From Bolinopsis microptera (taxonomy: Eukaryota > Ctenophora > Tentaculata > Lobata > Bolinopsidae): a stretch of DNA of 64,000 nucleotides. Positions 35,101-50,100 of the stretch are shown here, piece by piece. The notes under the pieces are model-generated. The model saw only the letters and a list, made by a program, of their open reading frames with translations, did no database searches and was not told the DNA's origin. The translations under genes were made by a program, and so were the position numbers. The stretch is from contig NC_087073.1 in NCBI RefSeq assembly GCF_026151205.1, forward strand, positions 10,300,411 to 10,364,410, given 5' to 3'. Position 1 is the stretch's first letter, and each line of letters opens with the position of its first letter.

Positions 35101-38100
35101 ATCAGTTTAATGAGTATATTACATCCTTATTTCTGATTGTAGGGTTTCAGAGTCGCGTCTGCTCCTGTCAAGATCAGCTGATATGGGGAGGTCAACTTTC
35201 AGAGTTGGAACATAGTTATGAGTTCCTTTTTACTTATTAGTTCTTTACTATAACTTTATCAACAAATAAGATAAGTTCTGTTAGGGGCCGAGGGGAACTT
35301 GTTTTCGAAATAGCAGTTCACCAACGATGAACGACCCGGACCTGTGACCAAACTTTACTGCACAACTATGGTTAGGGTCAAATGTTTTTCATGACGTAAC
35401 ATTAAAAACATCGGAAAATATAATAACGCTGAAAAATCAAGAAAAAAAATATGTATATTATATATTTTCTTTATAATACAAAACCGCGCAACATATTAAG
35501 TGACCTACAACCAAACCAAATACAGATTGACGGCGACACGTCCTAATATGCGCGCGCAGTTTTCAAGTTCTGCACGCCTTATCGATTGTCACGTGCGCCA
35601 CAGTGCACTCTACGGACTTTTATTAGGTACTAGGTATTTGATAAAAGCGAGAGTGAGTCTTGGCAAATGGATAACTGGTCAAGCTGGATCACAATGACGG
35701 AATCCTTCATACGATTGAAATTGAGGCACTTTGTCTTTAATAATTGCTTATACACACAATGTTTTGGAATCTTACGTTGTAAAGTTATAAAGTTATGATA
35801 TTGAATTCTCTACTTCAATTGTGCGCATCGCCAGCTTAACTACCCATGTATTATTGTAGATCCCTCCATGAGGTTAATTCCAAGTAAATAAATCTTGAAT
35901 TGTGAGAACTGAGAAGAACCAGTGTAAGACACCTTGGGGCTTGGAAGTTAATAAAACAATAAGTTGCAAATTTGGCGAATTGCTCAGCTGAATTGCGGTG
36001 TTTTTGCCGCACATTAAAAAGTTTAAGTCGGGTGCTGAATCGTGATCCGAGCTGATCCGTCTGTGTTTCTATTATTATTGTTCAAAAGCAAGATATAATT
36101 CCGATGGTTGCAGAATTGCACTGTCGACATATTGACGCATTTGTTTTCGTACTTTGGCTGTTTTCTGCACTACCAGTTGTTTTTCACAATTCTAATCAAA
36201 GAGTTGGGAGATTTTTGATATCAGTTCACAAGAAACATGACATCGGAAAGCGTATTTGACTTTAAAATTTTTTAAACGTGAAAAAGTAAAATACATTTAT
36301 CATATTATTTACAGGTTGGGTGTGTACCTCAAGAAAAGAATCTGAGTGGGACAAAGCAAAATACTGCGATGCTACTTATCTGTCTAATAATCTTGTCAGC
36401 CCCGTTTGGTACGTGTTTTAGTGACCTAGTTAACTTTTGTACGTGTTTTAGTGTTGTTTGTTGTTTGTTAGTTAACTTTGATATTTTAGTGATTTTCTCC
36501 ACTAAATACTGTACTGAAGATAGTTTAAATCAAGCCTCTGTACTCATTTTTATCATTTAAGTTTGATGAGTCGAAATCTACATCCTTCGCTAGTCTTTAT
36601 GTCTCCTTGTTTATTTCGGCCCATATGCTCTAATTTTTCGTAGCCCTATAACAGCTTATACTTCGGTGCAACTTCAGAATAGAGTAATGAGCTAATTTAA
36701 GCCCCAGAGATTTTGCTAGAATTTATTAGGTTGGCATAAAAGGATAACCGGAAATTAGAGATGGAATTATTGAAGTAAAGAAATGCAGGATGCTTATTTA
36801 TTGCTAAAAACATGAACATAAAGTGTCAATGGCCGCTAAAGAATTCCCTAGAATATTCAGAATATGGCCATAATATTAACAATTTTTGACCTCGAGTATG
36901 ATGGACTAGGTTCCAGAATTTTGAAAAGTAAATTATGAAATAACTTGAACCATATGTTCAGGTTCCACGAGAGCCTTGCCAAGATCCCTGATAATGCGAT
37001 TGTGGTTGAGATAGCAGCTTGTGGACTCCTACAATCCATACTTAAACGAGCCCTACCTACCTGCACAATACTCCCTCTCATGAAACGAAAAGATCCTAAA
37101 TGTGTAGAATTCTTCCTGAACAGCATTGGAAAACTCTGGAACTTGGGTGTGAACCCTAAGTTTGCTAAGTTTTACGAGGCACCCTCCCTCCCTCTGGTAG
37201 ATCTACCTCCCATGTCTGGTCTGGTGGACTGGGACCACTCTGTCCAGTACAACACGCCCGGGCTCAGTGACTACGGAAGTGGTGCTGGAAGTGGCTCTCA
37301 GGTTCGTCCGAGTCATTTTAGTTGGAACATTTCCTCAGGATATTCCTCAGAAGTAACGATTGTTTTATAATGGTATTTAGTTTGGACAATGGACATGATT
37401 TCCCTTAACTGTATATCAAATGTTAGCATTGTTCATCTCCAGGTTTCGTACTCGTACAAGATAGACACAGTCGACTCCTCCAACCCCTACCACACAATGA
37501 AGGATCACGTGATTGACAGCAGGAACCTCCTCCCAGCTACAGGTTATCTCTACCTCGCCTGGAGGTCTATAGCTACAGCTGTTCACTCTACCGTTGATAA
37601 GTGTCCTATAACCCTCCAACACATTACTCTGCACCAGGTTCGTTGCTCACTTAACATAACTAACAATCGCTATTCAAATTTATATTTATAAATATAAATT
37701 TGAATAGCGATTGTTAGTTATATCATTATATGAGTTAAACGCTAAATAGAAGAAAATACACTTTTTATATTACCGTTCTTGGTAGTTTATGTTTATATTA
37801 AGACTCTGACCTCTTCAGGCTACCATTCTGTCGACTCTGGGGCCCACTACCATGACGGTGACACTGAGTCCGGGTTCCAGGAACTTTGAAGTGACATCAG
37901 GTGACAGTCTGGTAGTAAGTGGACAGTACTCACTGGATGATGCAGTACCGACTACTAAAGACAACGAGGAGGGGGATTCAGGAGATCAGCTCATTCTTAA
38001 ACCAGATGGCATCTACAAGGTACATTTATTTTCTACTTTCATTTTTAGATCTGTACTGTTAATCCAGGGGATATAGTCAATTGATAATATTGATTTTTTC

Positions 38101-41100
38101 GAACATTTTTAAATGAAAAAAAATATATTATACCAATAATAATACATAATATTGTTCGCTTAGTTCGGTCTAAATAATATTAACATTTCTAAACAGTAAA
38201 CTAAACATGCATATATAATATTGTAAACCAAAAGTGATTCAAACAATTGTCATACAATTATATTCTATAATCGAAATATCGATGCTAATGACAAATACCA
38301 AATTTATATGGGACCCTAAAATGAAGATTGTTATTGGTACTGCTAGGTGTCTGGTGTAGTCTTTATTACACTTACTTAGAAACAGAGAAACTATACCTCA
38401 TATCTATCTTTCCCACTTGGTCCTACATCCCAGATGACTGTCGGCCTCCTCTCCAATGATAGTTGTTTAAACTCTATATAGAGTACTGCACTGACCGGAG
38501 ATTTGAAACCCATTGTAGGGAGGAGGAAATGTTGTAGAGTGGGTAGGTGAGGCGGTGGGAGGAGATGTGAAGGTTGCCACACCAGGTGAGAAGATAAGAG
38601 GAGCTGTTAACTCGGTTATGGTAGATAACGCTGGTAGGCAACTAAATAGAGAGGGATAAGAAGTTGGAATTGCACTGGATTTTGAGATAAAGGGATTGAA
38701 AAAAGTTGGAGGATCTACCAGAGTGAGTGGTTTTACGAGATTTATTGGCTTCACAAATAGAGGGCCTTCAGAGACGAGCTGATGCTTTGAAGTAGAAGTT
38801 GGAGTTGAGACCTGACTTTTACTTTTAAGGATGGTATGTTTAATATCTTGGGCTACAGAAGCCTTGATATCGAATTCTCCTCTAGCTCTGTGGAGTTTCA
38901 TATGTTTCACCAATCGTGATTTTTCGCCCGAACTAAAGTCGCATTCAGAGCACTCATAAGGCTTTTCTCCGGTATGACGCCTATGGTGAATAGTAAGGTA
39001 TGATTTTCTTCTTGACCTGTAGGGACATTCAGGACACTTGTATGGTTTTTCTCCGGTATGTATCTTCATATGGGAATTTAAATTTGACTTTTGGCTCACA
39101 CTGTAGGAACATTCAGGACATTTATAAGGTTTCTCTCCAGTATGAATCCTACGGTGGACAACAACGTGATATTTTCGCTTTGCGGTGTAGGCACATTCAG
39201 GACATATGTAAAGGGTTACATTTCTGCGAGCTCGTTGACCAGGAATTCCTCTTAGCTTGGTGGCGAGCTCCGTCCATACTGATGTAGTTTTGATGCTGTT
39301 AACGTCAGCTCTCGCGTCCGCTGAAGTTCTGCAAATTTTTAAATTGTCGTTGTAGATGCCTTGTGAAAATGAGAAGTTTTCGAGTCCAAGAGAATAGTTG
39401 TATTGATTATTTGCAAGGAAAAATCCTTTGTAAGGAAACTGTGTTTGAATGTCTGGACAGTAAGGTCCGTCTGATTTGACCAGACATTCACCTTTCCCTT
39501 CCTCCATTTCGATCTTTATCAATTCTGGAATGATATTGCTGCCCTCTTCAATCTTTATCACACTTTTCACCTCTGATATATTTTTCTGGTCCATTTTGCT
39601 GAAAGATTGACAATCGTATAAGAAAAAATGTTGTACGGTACATATTAATTATTATTGTCGTGGCGGACACATAGTAACAAAATTAAAACATACTAATATA
39701 GCGCTTCCATCGCGATCGAGTAGTTCTACAAAGAAATAGTTTCTACAAATAAAAGAATTTGGGAATAAACGAAATGGGGGAAAGAAGAGGTAGTAACGAC
39801 TGACCACACGGAGAGTGGATGATCTTGAACGCAGTGGATCTCATAACCGTTAATCATTGAAATTAAACAATTGTACCGAAAAACTCGTACACAACACTCT
39901 CACACAACACTTGTACACAAGTAAGGTCTGGCTTAATTATAAATTACTAGTGTAACCCAGGCCTACGGCTGGGTCTTCATTATCACAGATTAATGCCAAA
40001 GTATAAAGTCGAAAACACGCATATTCAAGGGATCAAGATACGTTTCATGTGACAGAAGAACATGTCACATAACCCAAAATTATAAAAGGATGAACATCTC
40101 ACACTTAAACAGTTTTAACTGTAGTAGTTTTAAAACTATGAGCAATTACAGAATCTACATTATGTATAAAGGGAGAGATGGGGGAGAGAAAAAGTGAGAC
40201 ACTTTAGTATCACGTTGGGCCCGTACAAAACCATCAATTAAACCACTTACCACCGGCCGATTTAAAAAATAAATTAAGCTATTCGACTTCGTAAGAGTTT
40301 TGTCGACACTAAATCACTATACCGAAAAATACCAGGCCCATATCTCTTACCGTTTTAAGCCGTTTGTAAATTACCCACAGACACACACAAGTATTAGGGC
40401 TCTGTAAAAGTACATAAAATATTTACATAACAATGTATAAGCTGCAGCGCACTGCGGATTGTGGATTGTGGCGTGAATAATAATTTAAATAAAGAAGGAC
40501 TACATCAATACCCTGCACTTAGTACCTACATAACACACTGGTAGGGTAACATGTACAGTCTTCCTCTTACTCAGGAGATCGTTTAGTTCTATAATTGTCT
40601 CTAAACAGAGCTAGCTAAAGCTAACAATCATCTCCAACTTGATGAGGTTATTGGTTATTGCATCTCTACAATTCCACATACAAGTACTAGTTATTGGACT
40701 TTTCGTATGTGTACAACGCAAGCTACCTGGGGAAGGGCTTTCAAGTGACTTGGAAACAAAGAGCAACTGTACCTCATGCAAACTTTGACTAGAAGGCTAG
40801 AAGGCCGGTTTGGGTGCAAGGAACTGACAGATAAGACAGTAGTTTTACCGAATGAAACAATGTTTTGCAGTTTATTATACTTACCAAGAGACATTACAGA
40901 ATTGAAATCTTTAAAATTGATTTACGCTAAATTAACCTTCGAGCGTGCTAAATCACTCTCTCGATCACGTGATATGACCGTATAAGGAAGTTAGTCTAAT
41001 TTCTCGTTAGGGCTAGGGTTTCAGCATATGCTTTTGCTAAGGATTGGGTTAGGGTTAGGGTTGGGATCAGATTAGAGGGTTAGGGTTTCGAATAGTCGTT

Positions 41101-44100
41101 CAGGACCAGCTAGAGAACGGGTTGAAAAAGTCACGTGACAGTCGAGTGTATAGTAATTAATCATCATCCATTAACCTTAGTGACGTGGGCTTTGGCAAAT
41201 TTTTCAAAACGGCAGTTTTCGCAAGGAACCTTTTTATTATTTGATTCTTAGTGGTCTCCAGTACAATATAGTTGGATAAAAAGCTTGAAGTGATCAAGAG
41301 TGAATTAGTTAAGAGTGATTGAAATCATAAATCTACTTCGTGAGAATCCAAAAAAGTTGGGTAAGTTGTTCAATTCCCAACGGTAATACTGATCCTTATT
41401 TTGATCCTTGATTAAGGGATGGTCCAGTACTAACAAGCATTGCGCCCGTTGTTTCGTACACTACGTGTGACACGTACAAATTGGGCTTATTACCTAATAC
41501 TATACTGTATACATTACATATGTAGTATACATTAAAATACGCTCGCGCCGCGCATTCATTGACCACAGGCTAGCTATACACCACATCTCCGCAAGCAATC
41601 CTCGCGCGCGCGCGGCTAGTTGACATGGTAACGAACGGAAGGAATGACACTATATTCAGACCCGCCTACCGCTATCTCCAAAATCCACGTTTTTCTCCAA
41701 AAACGACCATTCGTAACCTTTTACTATTGCCTTTTTACAAAAGGGTGAAATGGAAAAAATTGTTGACTGTACTACATGTACAGTGCTATGCTTTTAGGAG
41801 TACATACTATTACTAAACAAAACGGAATTAAAGAACCTTACATCGAAAAGGAGGTGCAGTTATCAATCATTGTCGGCGGTAAACAAGCAAACTTTCTAAC
41901 TAACAACAAAACATCTACACCCCACAGAAAAGCCTCAGTTGCCTCATTCAATCAGAATACAGAATATATTATATGTGTTAATTGTTCAAAGATGCAGAGA
42001 AGCATATAATTGCCATAACCACACTGGCTAAAGCAACAATCCAAGTTAAGTTTCACATTACACCCCCAGGAATTCAGACTGCGGGGCTACGAGTACGGTC
42101 CCCTGTATCAGGGAATACTCCACTCAACAGAGGGAGGGGAGACTGGTGAACTGAGCTGGTCCGGGGACTGGGTCAGTTTCCTCGACACCATGTTACAGGT
42201 CAGTTGGTAGTACTGGTTGGTAGTACTGGTTAATAGTACTGGTTGATATAATATTATGTTAGTACTTCTCTTGTCACATGATTTCAGCTTCTTGAAACTT
42301 GAAAGACAATTCTCGTGTACCTTATTTCAAATGATTGATAACAGTCCCACAACTTCAGGTTCAACTGATCGGTAACAAGAGCCGAGCACTCAGACTTCCT
42401 ACTAGGATCCGAGAGTTAAGGATAAACCCTGTCGAGCAGCCGGGTGTGGGATGTGACGTGAAGTTTACTGTGAACCACAACACCAAACAGTGCACTGCTG
42501 GTGGTGTTTTTATTTCTGGTACGTTTACTGGAATAATACGGTTTAGATCAAACAATAATTATTGAAACTAAAACTTAGTTTTATCCCAAATTTTGAGAAC
42601 TGAAGTCGTTTGAAAACAAGTTTTTGGTAACAAATTAGCTTATCTGTAGTGACCCTATGATTTTATAAAACCGTTTGCAGGTCTACACACGACGCTATCC
42701 CAGCGTAGATCTGACCTAAGGCCAGTAATGTTAGAGACCTACGATTTCGCTCCTTATTACAAGCACGTGACCGCGCAACGTGACGTCACCAACAGCTCAC
42801 GCGACGTCACTGGTGACGTGACGAAGTTCCCGCACGCGCTGGCTGTGGACAGTGCTCAGCAGTTTATTGAAACTTCTTCGCTTCGTAACATGCTTGATAT
42901 TGCTCAAGAAAACATACTGGGAATGAACGCTCTTTCTGTTCTTGAAGCGGGAGGAGTCTCTTACTTGAAAAGGTTTTTGAAATAGCAATAAGATTTTATA
43001 GCTAGTGATTATTGATCTTATTACCAGTACATAGTTTTCTATTCCTGTTTAATATCAGGCAGTTGTAGTAATGTGTAATAGCAAGCGCTGAGTTGCAAAA
43101 TTATATGCTGACGCCGGGTGAACAATGGCTTGATCCGATGTAAACAATGAAAATACTTTTTCTTTTCTCCAAAATTTGCTATGATTTCTAAGAAATAACA
43201 GCTAACTATAACAAATTAGCTTTTTGTTTTCTTCGAATCAAGGTATAATTTCTATGAAATAACAGCTAACAAATAACAGTTACGTGGAGAATGTGCTGAA
43301 CTCAAATCCTGGCCGCCCCGTCTGCACCTACAACGTCTCTGTAAGCTCGGAACGAGAAAAAGAAATCACTGATTACGAGCACCTTACGGAGTCTTTCGTG
43401 TGGGACGCACTATCTCAGCCCACCTCCGACAAATATAATATCATCATGACGTCATCGACCGTGTGTAACTCTAGGGAGGCGATGGATAATATTCTAGGCT
43501 CATTGAAAGCTGGAGGTTTCTTGGTCATGTTGACTCTCGCAGAAGATAAGTTGGAGACAAGTGAAACTGCAGAAATAGTCGCCAGTAGAGATTGTTCGTT
43601 TGCAACGCTCTCTCTGATCAGAAGCAAACAGCAGCAGGTTAATTATACTTTAATTACAACAAACTTGCAATAACGATAACCATTATGAGTGCAATCAACT
43701 TTTTAAATTGAACACACGACTGAACGAACGTCTATATTTGGAGCTTTACGTTCATCTAACGTTTCAATAAACCCCACTGCACCAGGATGAACTGCGCTGC
43801 AAGCACATACAAGTTTCAAGTGAAACGTTCAGTTGGTCAGAAACACTACAGTCAGCTGCAGTAGACGACACAGTAGACAGAATCTGGCTACAAGGCAACA
43901 CTTCTACAGGAGTTCAGGGGTTGTGCAACGCTCTTAGACAGGAGGATTGCGCCCAGAAGATAAGGTGCGAATTAAATTATAATTTAAAGAAGTATTGTTT
44001 TTCAGTGAAATTGTCATCAGACTGTGGTCTGTTATCCAGAAGTTTTGCTTCTCGGGTTCTCCTTTAGTAGGTCTGGAAATAATACCACCCTATCTTCAGA

Positions 44101-47100
44101 TCGTGTCTGTCATCAGAGAAGTTATCGAGAGAAGAACTAGCCTCTGTCGTTGAACATGATTTAGTGAGCAATGTTCTCGTTAACGGAGTGTGGGGAACGT
44201 ACCGTCATTCCGACGTGACGTCATCAAAAGCTCACGTGACGTCATCAGATAATAACGTGACGTCACGCTCAGCGTATGTAGACACGATTACCCGGGGAGA
44301 TTTGTCCTCACTCTCCTGGATACAAGCTCCTGCCTCTCCCAAATCCCAGAATACTATTACCTGCGAGGTAACCCTGTCACATTTAAAATTTAATATTTTT
44401 TCTCTTAAAACTTGTTTCGCGACTTGTTATTACTTTTCATACTTTAAGTTACTTTGGACTCATATAAATTAAATGACGGACTCAGCACCTTTGAACCTCA
44501 CAACATTTGACCACTCTCTCCCAGGTATCATTTGCCTCGCTGAACTTCAGAGATATAATGATAGCAACAGGTAAGCTCCCGCCTGACGCCTTGCCTCTGG
44601 AGATGCAGGGCAGTAACGACTGTGTGCTGGGACTTGAGTTTAGTGGTCACGTGCAGGGAACTAAATCACGTGTCATGGGCATTCTCCCTGTCAAAGCGCT
44701 CGCTACTAGAGTGGTTACTCAGCCGGACTTTACTTGGAAGGTGGGTTATTGGACATTGGTTGTTTATGTTATCAAAGTTTCTACTTGCTGTTTTCTAAAT
44801 ATGGACTTGTCTTGTCCACAAATTTCTCTCTAGTTGTTGAAATACAGTCGTTCATATTTCTCGAGTTAAACGGGAAACTACAAGCAATATCTCACAGGTA
44901 CCAGATAGTTGGAGTTTAGAAGAAGCCGCCTCCGTCCCCGTAGTGTACTGCACAGCTTACTATTCCCTGATAACTCGCGGGAGACTCCGACGAGGGGAGA
45001 GTGTACTGATCCACAGTGGTAGTGGCGGTGTTGGACAGGCAGCCATTTCCATCTCCCTCAGTCTCGGATGTGAAGTCTTCACAACCGTAGGATCGCAACA
45101 GAAGATAGATTTCTTGATGTCCAAGTTTCCACAGTTGTCGCGGGATCACATTTTGTACTCCCGAAGTGCTAAGTTTGAGGAGGATATAATGAACATGACG
45201 AAGTCTAAGGGTGTTAACGTGGTTCTCAACTCCCTGGCTGGAGATAAATTACAGGTTTGTAGTTTTATTTCTTTTAATAATTGTGCTGGTCACTTGTTGT
45301 ATTGTTTCCGAGGTTCTAGCAGTTAAAAAGCTTTAGTTCAACACAGTAAACTTAAAATAGCCCGGTAGACAATCGGGATTGGTACTGCTTTTGAATACAG
45401 AGTGAACAGACGTTTTATATACTGCATTATTTATAACCTTAGACCTGATGATCGGCCAATAATCAGAAATCATTACGATAGTTGTCTGATTATCGATTCT
45501 ATAAAAGATCATCGTCTTTTCAGAACGATATACACGCGCACTCTAGTAAATGCGCGATAATCGACTTCTCGTTTTCTGTAATAAAAAATAATATAAGAAT
45601 TTTAGTAGGTCGGATAGTTTGAGAAGTAATATCTTAATCCATCTCTTGAATGATACCTTTAATTATAAAAAATAGATCAAGAAGATTTTACGACTGACAC
45701 ATGATTTTTCAGGCGAGTGTACGATGTCTCAGTCGACACGGCAGATTCCTTGAGATTGGAAAGTATGATATGAGCGAGAACAATCCAATTGGCCTTGCTA
45801 TTTTCCTGAAGAATGTTTCGTTCCACGGTATCCTACTGGACGCTCTGTTTGAAGGCAACAACTCTGACTGGGAAGAGGTTCCAATTTCTAATGTTTCCGT
45901 CGAGTCCTTTACAGACACTTACATTGTGATTTCACCATTGTTAAATTCTATTAACTAATCTGATAGATGATTAACCGTACATCTATCTCCAGGTAAGAGG
46001 GTTGCTGGAGGCAGGTATGAAGTCAGGAGTCGTAAAACCTCTCCCAACAACCTGTTTCCTCAACAACCAGCTAGAGCAGGCCTTCAGATACATGGCTCAA
46101 GGAAAACACATAGGAAAAGTTGTTATCAGCACAACCGACGATGCGGGTCAGCTTCCTGCAGTCGTGCTTCCTAAGTTCTCCTGTCAACCCAACAAAAGTT
46201 ACATTGTAACCGGTGGACTAGGAGGGTTCGGGTTGGAGCTAGTTCAATGGTTGGCGGAACACGGGGCACGTAACGTGACCGTCACAAGTAGGTCAGGTGC
46301 TAAATCCAGCTACCAGCAGTGGGTGGTGAGCAGACTCAGGGGTAGTGGAGTTAACGTTACTATAGCAACACACGACACAACCACTGTCCAGGGTGTAGCG
46401 GAGATGTTGGGAGCTACCTCTCAGCCGGTCACTGCCATATTCCACCTGGCAGGGATCCTGAGGGACGGTCTGTTGGAGAGTCTTACAGTTCAGCAGTTTG
46501 AGGAGGTGTACCGGGCTAAAGTAGACACAGCACGACATCTGGACACCCTGTCACGTGACGTTTGTCCTGAGTTGCAACACTTCGTCTGTTTCAGCAGTGT
46601 AGTCAGTGGTAGAGGTAACTCTGGGCAGAGCAACTACGCTGCTGCTAACAGCGTGCTGGAGAGGATATGCGAGGAGAGAATGAAGGGTGGGTATCCTGGA
46701 CTAGCTATACAGTGGGGAGCTATTGGAGACGTTGGGATGGCGCATAGTATGGTGGGTAACGATGCTAATATCGGTGGAACCTATCCCCAGAGAATATGGA
46801 ATTGTCTGAGCACCATGTCTCACGCTATGACGCTCAGCTCTCCAGTAGTCTCCTCTATAGTCCTGGCTGACAAAGAAAACCAAGCAAAGGCTGAGGGTGG
46901 CAGTGATCTGGTGGTGGTTGTTGCCAACATTATGGGAGCATCGGATCCAAGTAAACTCGACCACAACATTTCCCTCGGTGACCTCGGTCTGGACAGCTTG
47001 ATGGGAGTGGAAGTTAAACAGGCCCTGGAGCGGGCTGAAATCAGACTCTCGAGCAAAGAAATTAGAGCTCTCACATTATCAGACATCACAAGACTTCAAA

Positions 47101-50100
47101 GTGGGGAGGATACTTCTGGTAAAACAGAGACCAAAACGGAAGAAAAGGCAACCGAGTCTCTGGTGGTGTTAAAAACAGTGGCTGGTACTGTACCTCTTTA
47201 CCTGATTCACCCTATCACCCTTGACGTAGAACCTCTGGCAAATATAGCTAAGCATCTAGATTCAACTGTGATTGCGGTGCAGTTTACTGAAAAGGCTCCC
47301 TTGGAATCTCTGGAATCTATATCTTCCTTCTACAACTCTGAGATTAAGAAACATCGCGGAGAGGGCAAGTTCCGATTAGGAGGGTATTCGTTTGGGGCCG
47401 TTCTGGCGTTCGAGATGGCACTTCAATTTAAAGAAGACGATCTATCGCTAATGGAGTATCTTGTCCTCATTGATGGATCTCCTAATTGGGTAAATGGGCA
47501 GATTGAGGACTACAAGGAGGCAAATATCAAGTCGAAGAGGTCTGAAAGTTTGGATAAGCCTACTGAAACTGTGCTTGGATTCATTAGGCGTGCTTTTGGT
47601 TCGGAACCTGAAGGACTGTACGAGAAACTGTCAATTCTTTCTCCTGACATTGAGGCTCAAGTTAAGGTAATACTCTTTTGTATTTGTGTGCCAGACGCCA
47701 GTTGATTTCATAATTTCTGAAATGACGCAATTTGTAAAGTCGTTAAATACTAATGCATTCGATTGCTTGAGTTAACTTCGCTTTTGTCTTATAATCCAGC
47801 AAAACTTAGTCTACATCGTATCCCTAGGTTGCCATGTCAGTGCTGAAGGAAAAGATGCCTGGGATGCTGACTGCGGATACAGGGTACAAAATGCTGTATT
47901 TCTCGAAACTCATAATTTTAGCCATGAACTACTCTCCGACGAGCACCTTCTCTGGTTCCGTCCATCTCATCAAAGCTATTGATAGTTATCAGGTACTTAT
48001 TAATTTTTGTCGAAATTTTCAGATATTGTGAAACAATCTCATAAAACAATTTCATAAAACAATCTCATAAAACATGATATTATACCAAAAAACTTGATAT
48101 TTTACTAAAAGTTAAAACCCATAATTGGATAGAGTCTCCCTTTCCTTAAAACAAAAGGAAATGATATCAATTTGAATTACCATTCTCAAGTTATGCACAA
48201 TGATACCGAGAATCAGGGGTGTAGGAATGATTTTCTTCATGGGGGGGCCAAATTCTAAATATTTTTTGGCGCTTCGCGCCACCGCCTAAATTTGTTGGCG
48301 CTTCGCGCCAAAGCCTGAATTTCGAGGGTAAGGATAAAAGGAAATTGCAGCATGTGCGGTATCGCGATTTTTCACGTTTGCCGCAACAAATCGCGATTTT
48401 TCAGATCCTGGCCTCACGACAAATCGCGATTTTTTCATTTCTTTGCGTCAAATTGCGCATTTTCCTTTAAATCTGAGGACCAAAATTGCGTATTTTGCTT
48501 CAAATCTGTGGGCCAAATATTACGTTTTCTATAATTAGTACACGAAACCGATCAGTATCACATCCACAACCTTCCGAATGTAGGTACGGACTTCAAAAAA
48601 AACGAAAAATATATTTTCGGCCCAAAATGATCAGGGTAGGATTAAACATGAACAAAAGTAACTTCCAGAAAAACTTTGAAAAATTTCGACTTAAAAAATT
48701 TTCGGTCCGAGGTGTTCTCGATACGTACCTCTGAAGGCAGAGCTCCCGTTTCCGAGCTCGTATTGCGAAGGGGAGGCCTGCCTTCCGAGATCGCATTACA
48801 AAGGGGAACCCTCGAGTCCAAAATCGTATATTGAACTTCGAAAACCGAAAAAAATATTTTCAGCTCATAATGATCAGGGTAGCATGAAACATGAACAAAA
48901 GTAGTTTCCAGAAAAACTTTGAAAAATTTTGACTTAAAAATTTTCGGTCGGAGTCATTCTCGATACGTACCTCTGAAAGCAGAGCTCCCGCTTCCGAGCT
49001 CATATTGCGAAGGGGAGGCCTGCCTTCCGAGATCGCATTACAAAGGGAAACCCTCGAGTCCAAAATCGTATATCGAACTTCGAAAACCGAACAAAAATAT
49101 TTTCGGCTCAGAATGATCAGGGTAGCATGAAACATGAACAAAAGTCGTTTCCAGAAAAACTTTGAAAAATTTTGACTTAGAAAATTTTCGGTCCGAGTCA
49201 TTCTCGATACGTACCTCTGAAAACAGAACTCCCGCGTCCGAGCTCGTATTGCGAATCGGGGGCCTGCCTTCCGAGATCGCATTACAAAGGGGAACCCTCG
49301 AGTCCAAAATCGTATGTCGAACTTCGAAAACCGAACAAAATATTTTTGGCTCAGAATGATCAGGGTAGCATGAAACATGAACAAAAGTAGTTTCCAAGAA
49401 AACTTTAAAAATTTTTGACTTTGAAAATGTTTGACTTACAAAATTTTTGACTTTAAAATTTTTGGGGGAAAAAAAATTTGTCCCAAAAATTTTTAGAAAC
49501 CTAAATTAAAAAGTTGGCCCTTTTTGGCCCCTTGCCCAGATTTCATGGGGGGGCGATGGCCCCCCTGCCCCCCCACTTCCTACACCCCTGCCGAGAATGA
49601 ACTCGGTGATCGCTCCTTTTTCCCATTCATTTACGGCTTGCGAATTGTAATGAGTTTAGGTTTCTTACATCGACCACACTCTGTAGAAATCTCTTCGGGT
49701 TGCTTTTGGCCCGACACCTAGTGTATTGCCGAGTACTGCCTCCGCGTCAGGTACTGTTCTTCAGTTCATTAAAATTGTAAATGAATGGGAAAAGAGAGCG
49801 ACCGATTTCATTTTCTGTATCATTTTGCATTTTAGAACGGTATTTCAAATTGATATCATCTCTCCTTTGAAAGAGAGACACTGGCAACGGTTCACCCTAC
49901 CCAATTATGAGTTTTGGCAAAATATCATCTATTTTTGGTTAATATCAGTGTCCTCAGAAATGTAATACTGAGAACTTCATTTATAAGGAGGTAAATTTTT
50001 GCATGTTTGTAGTTTATGATTCGTTGCTATTTGCTAAGCATGCAATGATGCAAAGTTTCATTGTAAAAAAAGTCGTGAAAATAACAATTTTCTGTGATTT

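Noticed and set aside
38467-38582. FAS exon coded on the plus strand opposite the C2H2 gene end
   Set aside because: The plus strand has no phase-compatible exon there; FAS resumes cleanly at 42070.
41035-41065. Chromosome-end telomere array
   Set aside because: Only a few TTAGGG units, imperfect and embedded in a repeat found at two other internal places.
48352-49397. Several open frames on both strands in the FAS intron
   Set aside because: They follow the 240-base repeat units of the hAT-type element and have no domain content.
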